DNA of 14,822 nt, from contig CAZHHJ010000047.1 of assembly GCA_964531295.1 (NCBI GenBank), positions 1-14,822 on the forward strand, in the 5' to 3' direction. This stretch comes from JAAYJK01 sp964531295 (lineage in GTDB: Bacteria; Bacillota; Syntrophomonadia; Syntrophomonadales; Syntrophomonadaceae). Below the pieces are notes generated by a model. It ran no database searches. It was not told the origin of the DNA and was given only the letters and a program-made list of their open reading frames with translations. Position numbers and translations under genes: made by a program. This document shows, piece after piece, positions 14,692-14,822 of this stretch (the stretch's first letter is position 1; every line of letters starts with the position of its first letter).

Positions 14692-14724
14692 ATGATGTTC
14701 GGAGTGGGGATAAAAAAATTATAG
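14692..14724 (+). CDS. 10-codon ORF with strong ribosome binding site
   Basis: AAAGGAGTG (14675-14683) lies 8 nt before ATG, which opens MMFGVGIKKL and then a TAG. The initiation signal is as good as any in the window, yet the product is only 10 residues. It could be a leader peptide, a tiny membrane-active peptide, or the start of a gene broken by mutation. It diverges from marR across the same regulatory region. Translation is not proven. Confidence 0.25.
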   Translation: MMFGVGIKKL

Positions 14725-14822
14725 AAGGAAGGGTGCCCAGCTGTTTTTATGATATGGACGCAATGTATTTTTGGGATTGAAGATCAACTGTTGCTTAATG
14801 GAAGTAAAACAAAACTAACGGG
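14725..14822 (+). other. Right-edge stretch, no gene assigned
   Basis: One plus-strand frame from ATG 14749 (MIWTQCIFGIEDQLLLNGSK) stays open to the window end, but no ribosome binding site precedes it at normal spacing. It is too short to judge and could be the beginning of a gene or chance. Confidence 0.2.

Overview
The window looks like an ordinary chromosomal stretch from a low-to-mid GC Bacillota, most likely a clostridial anaerobe. The evidence is strong Shine-Dalgarno sequences, frequent TTG/GTG starts, a YdbC-type PC4 protein, a soluble PAS kinase of the sporulation-kinase type, and a TM287/288-type heterodimeric ABC exporter. A Syntrophomonas-like organism is my guess only. I see no rRNA, tRNA, CRISPR array, phage module or intact insertion sequence.

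Left part (1-3100): a leader region with no convincing gene, a Kef/CPA2 cation:proton antiporter with a C-terminal RCK module (444-2447, +), then a MarR regulator (2633-3061, +). The last codons of this marR form one arm of a 15-bp hairpin. Stress cluster (3099-5997): on the minus strand, a RelA/SpoT-type HD hydrolase lies downstream of a universal stress protein, probably as one transcript. Upstream of these is an unrecognised 92-aa acidic protein with its own terminator. Divergent from it is a soluble PAS histidine kinase with no response regulator beside it.

Middle (6009-9366): a MepA-like MATE exporter (-), a TraB-family membrane protein (+, TTG start), a REP-like inverted repeat, the YdbC/PC4 ssDNA-binding protein (+) with a good sigma-A promoter, and a perfect 42-bp palindrome.

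Right part (9374-14578, all minus): one probable operon, marR, then an EmrA/HlyD-like membrane adaptor, then a 5'-truncated remnant of a second RND-type adaptor, then the two subunits of a heterodimeric ABC exporter. Stop and start of the ABC genes are 4 nt apart. A palindrome overlapping the probable -35 box suggests autoregulation by the MarR protein. The remnant is in the same frame as the intact adaptor and separated from it by one TAG. It repeats the last beta-barrel strands, so it looks like a gene-loss scar and not a simple nonsense mutation.

I found no clear new biological system. The best leads are the adaptor scar inside an ABC-exporter operon, the Usp plus ppGpp-hydrolase-like pair next to an orphan kinase, the unrecognised 92-aa protein, and three strong palindromes that do not behave like textbook terminators.
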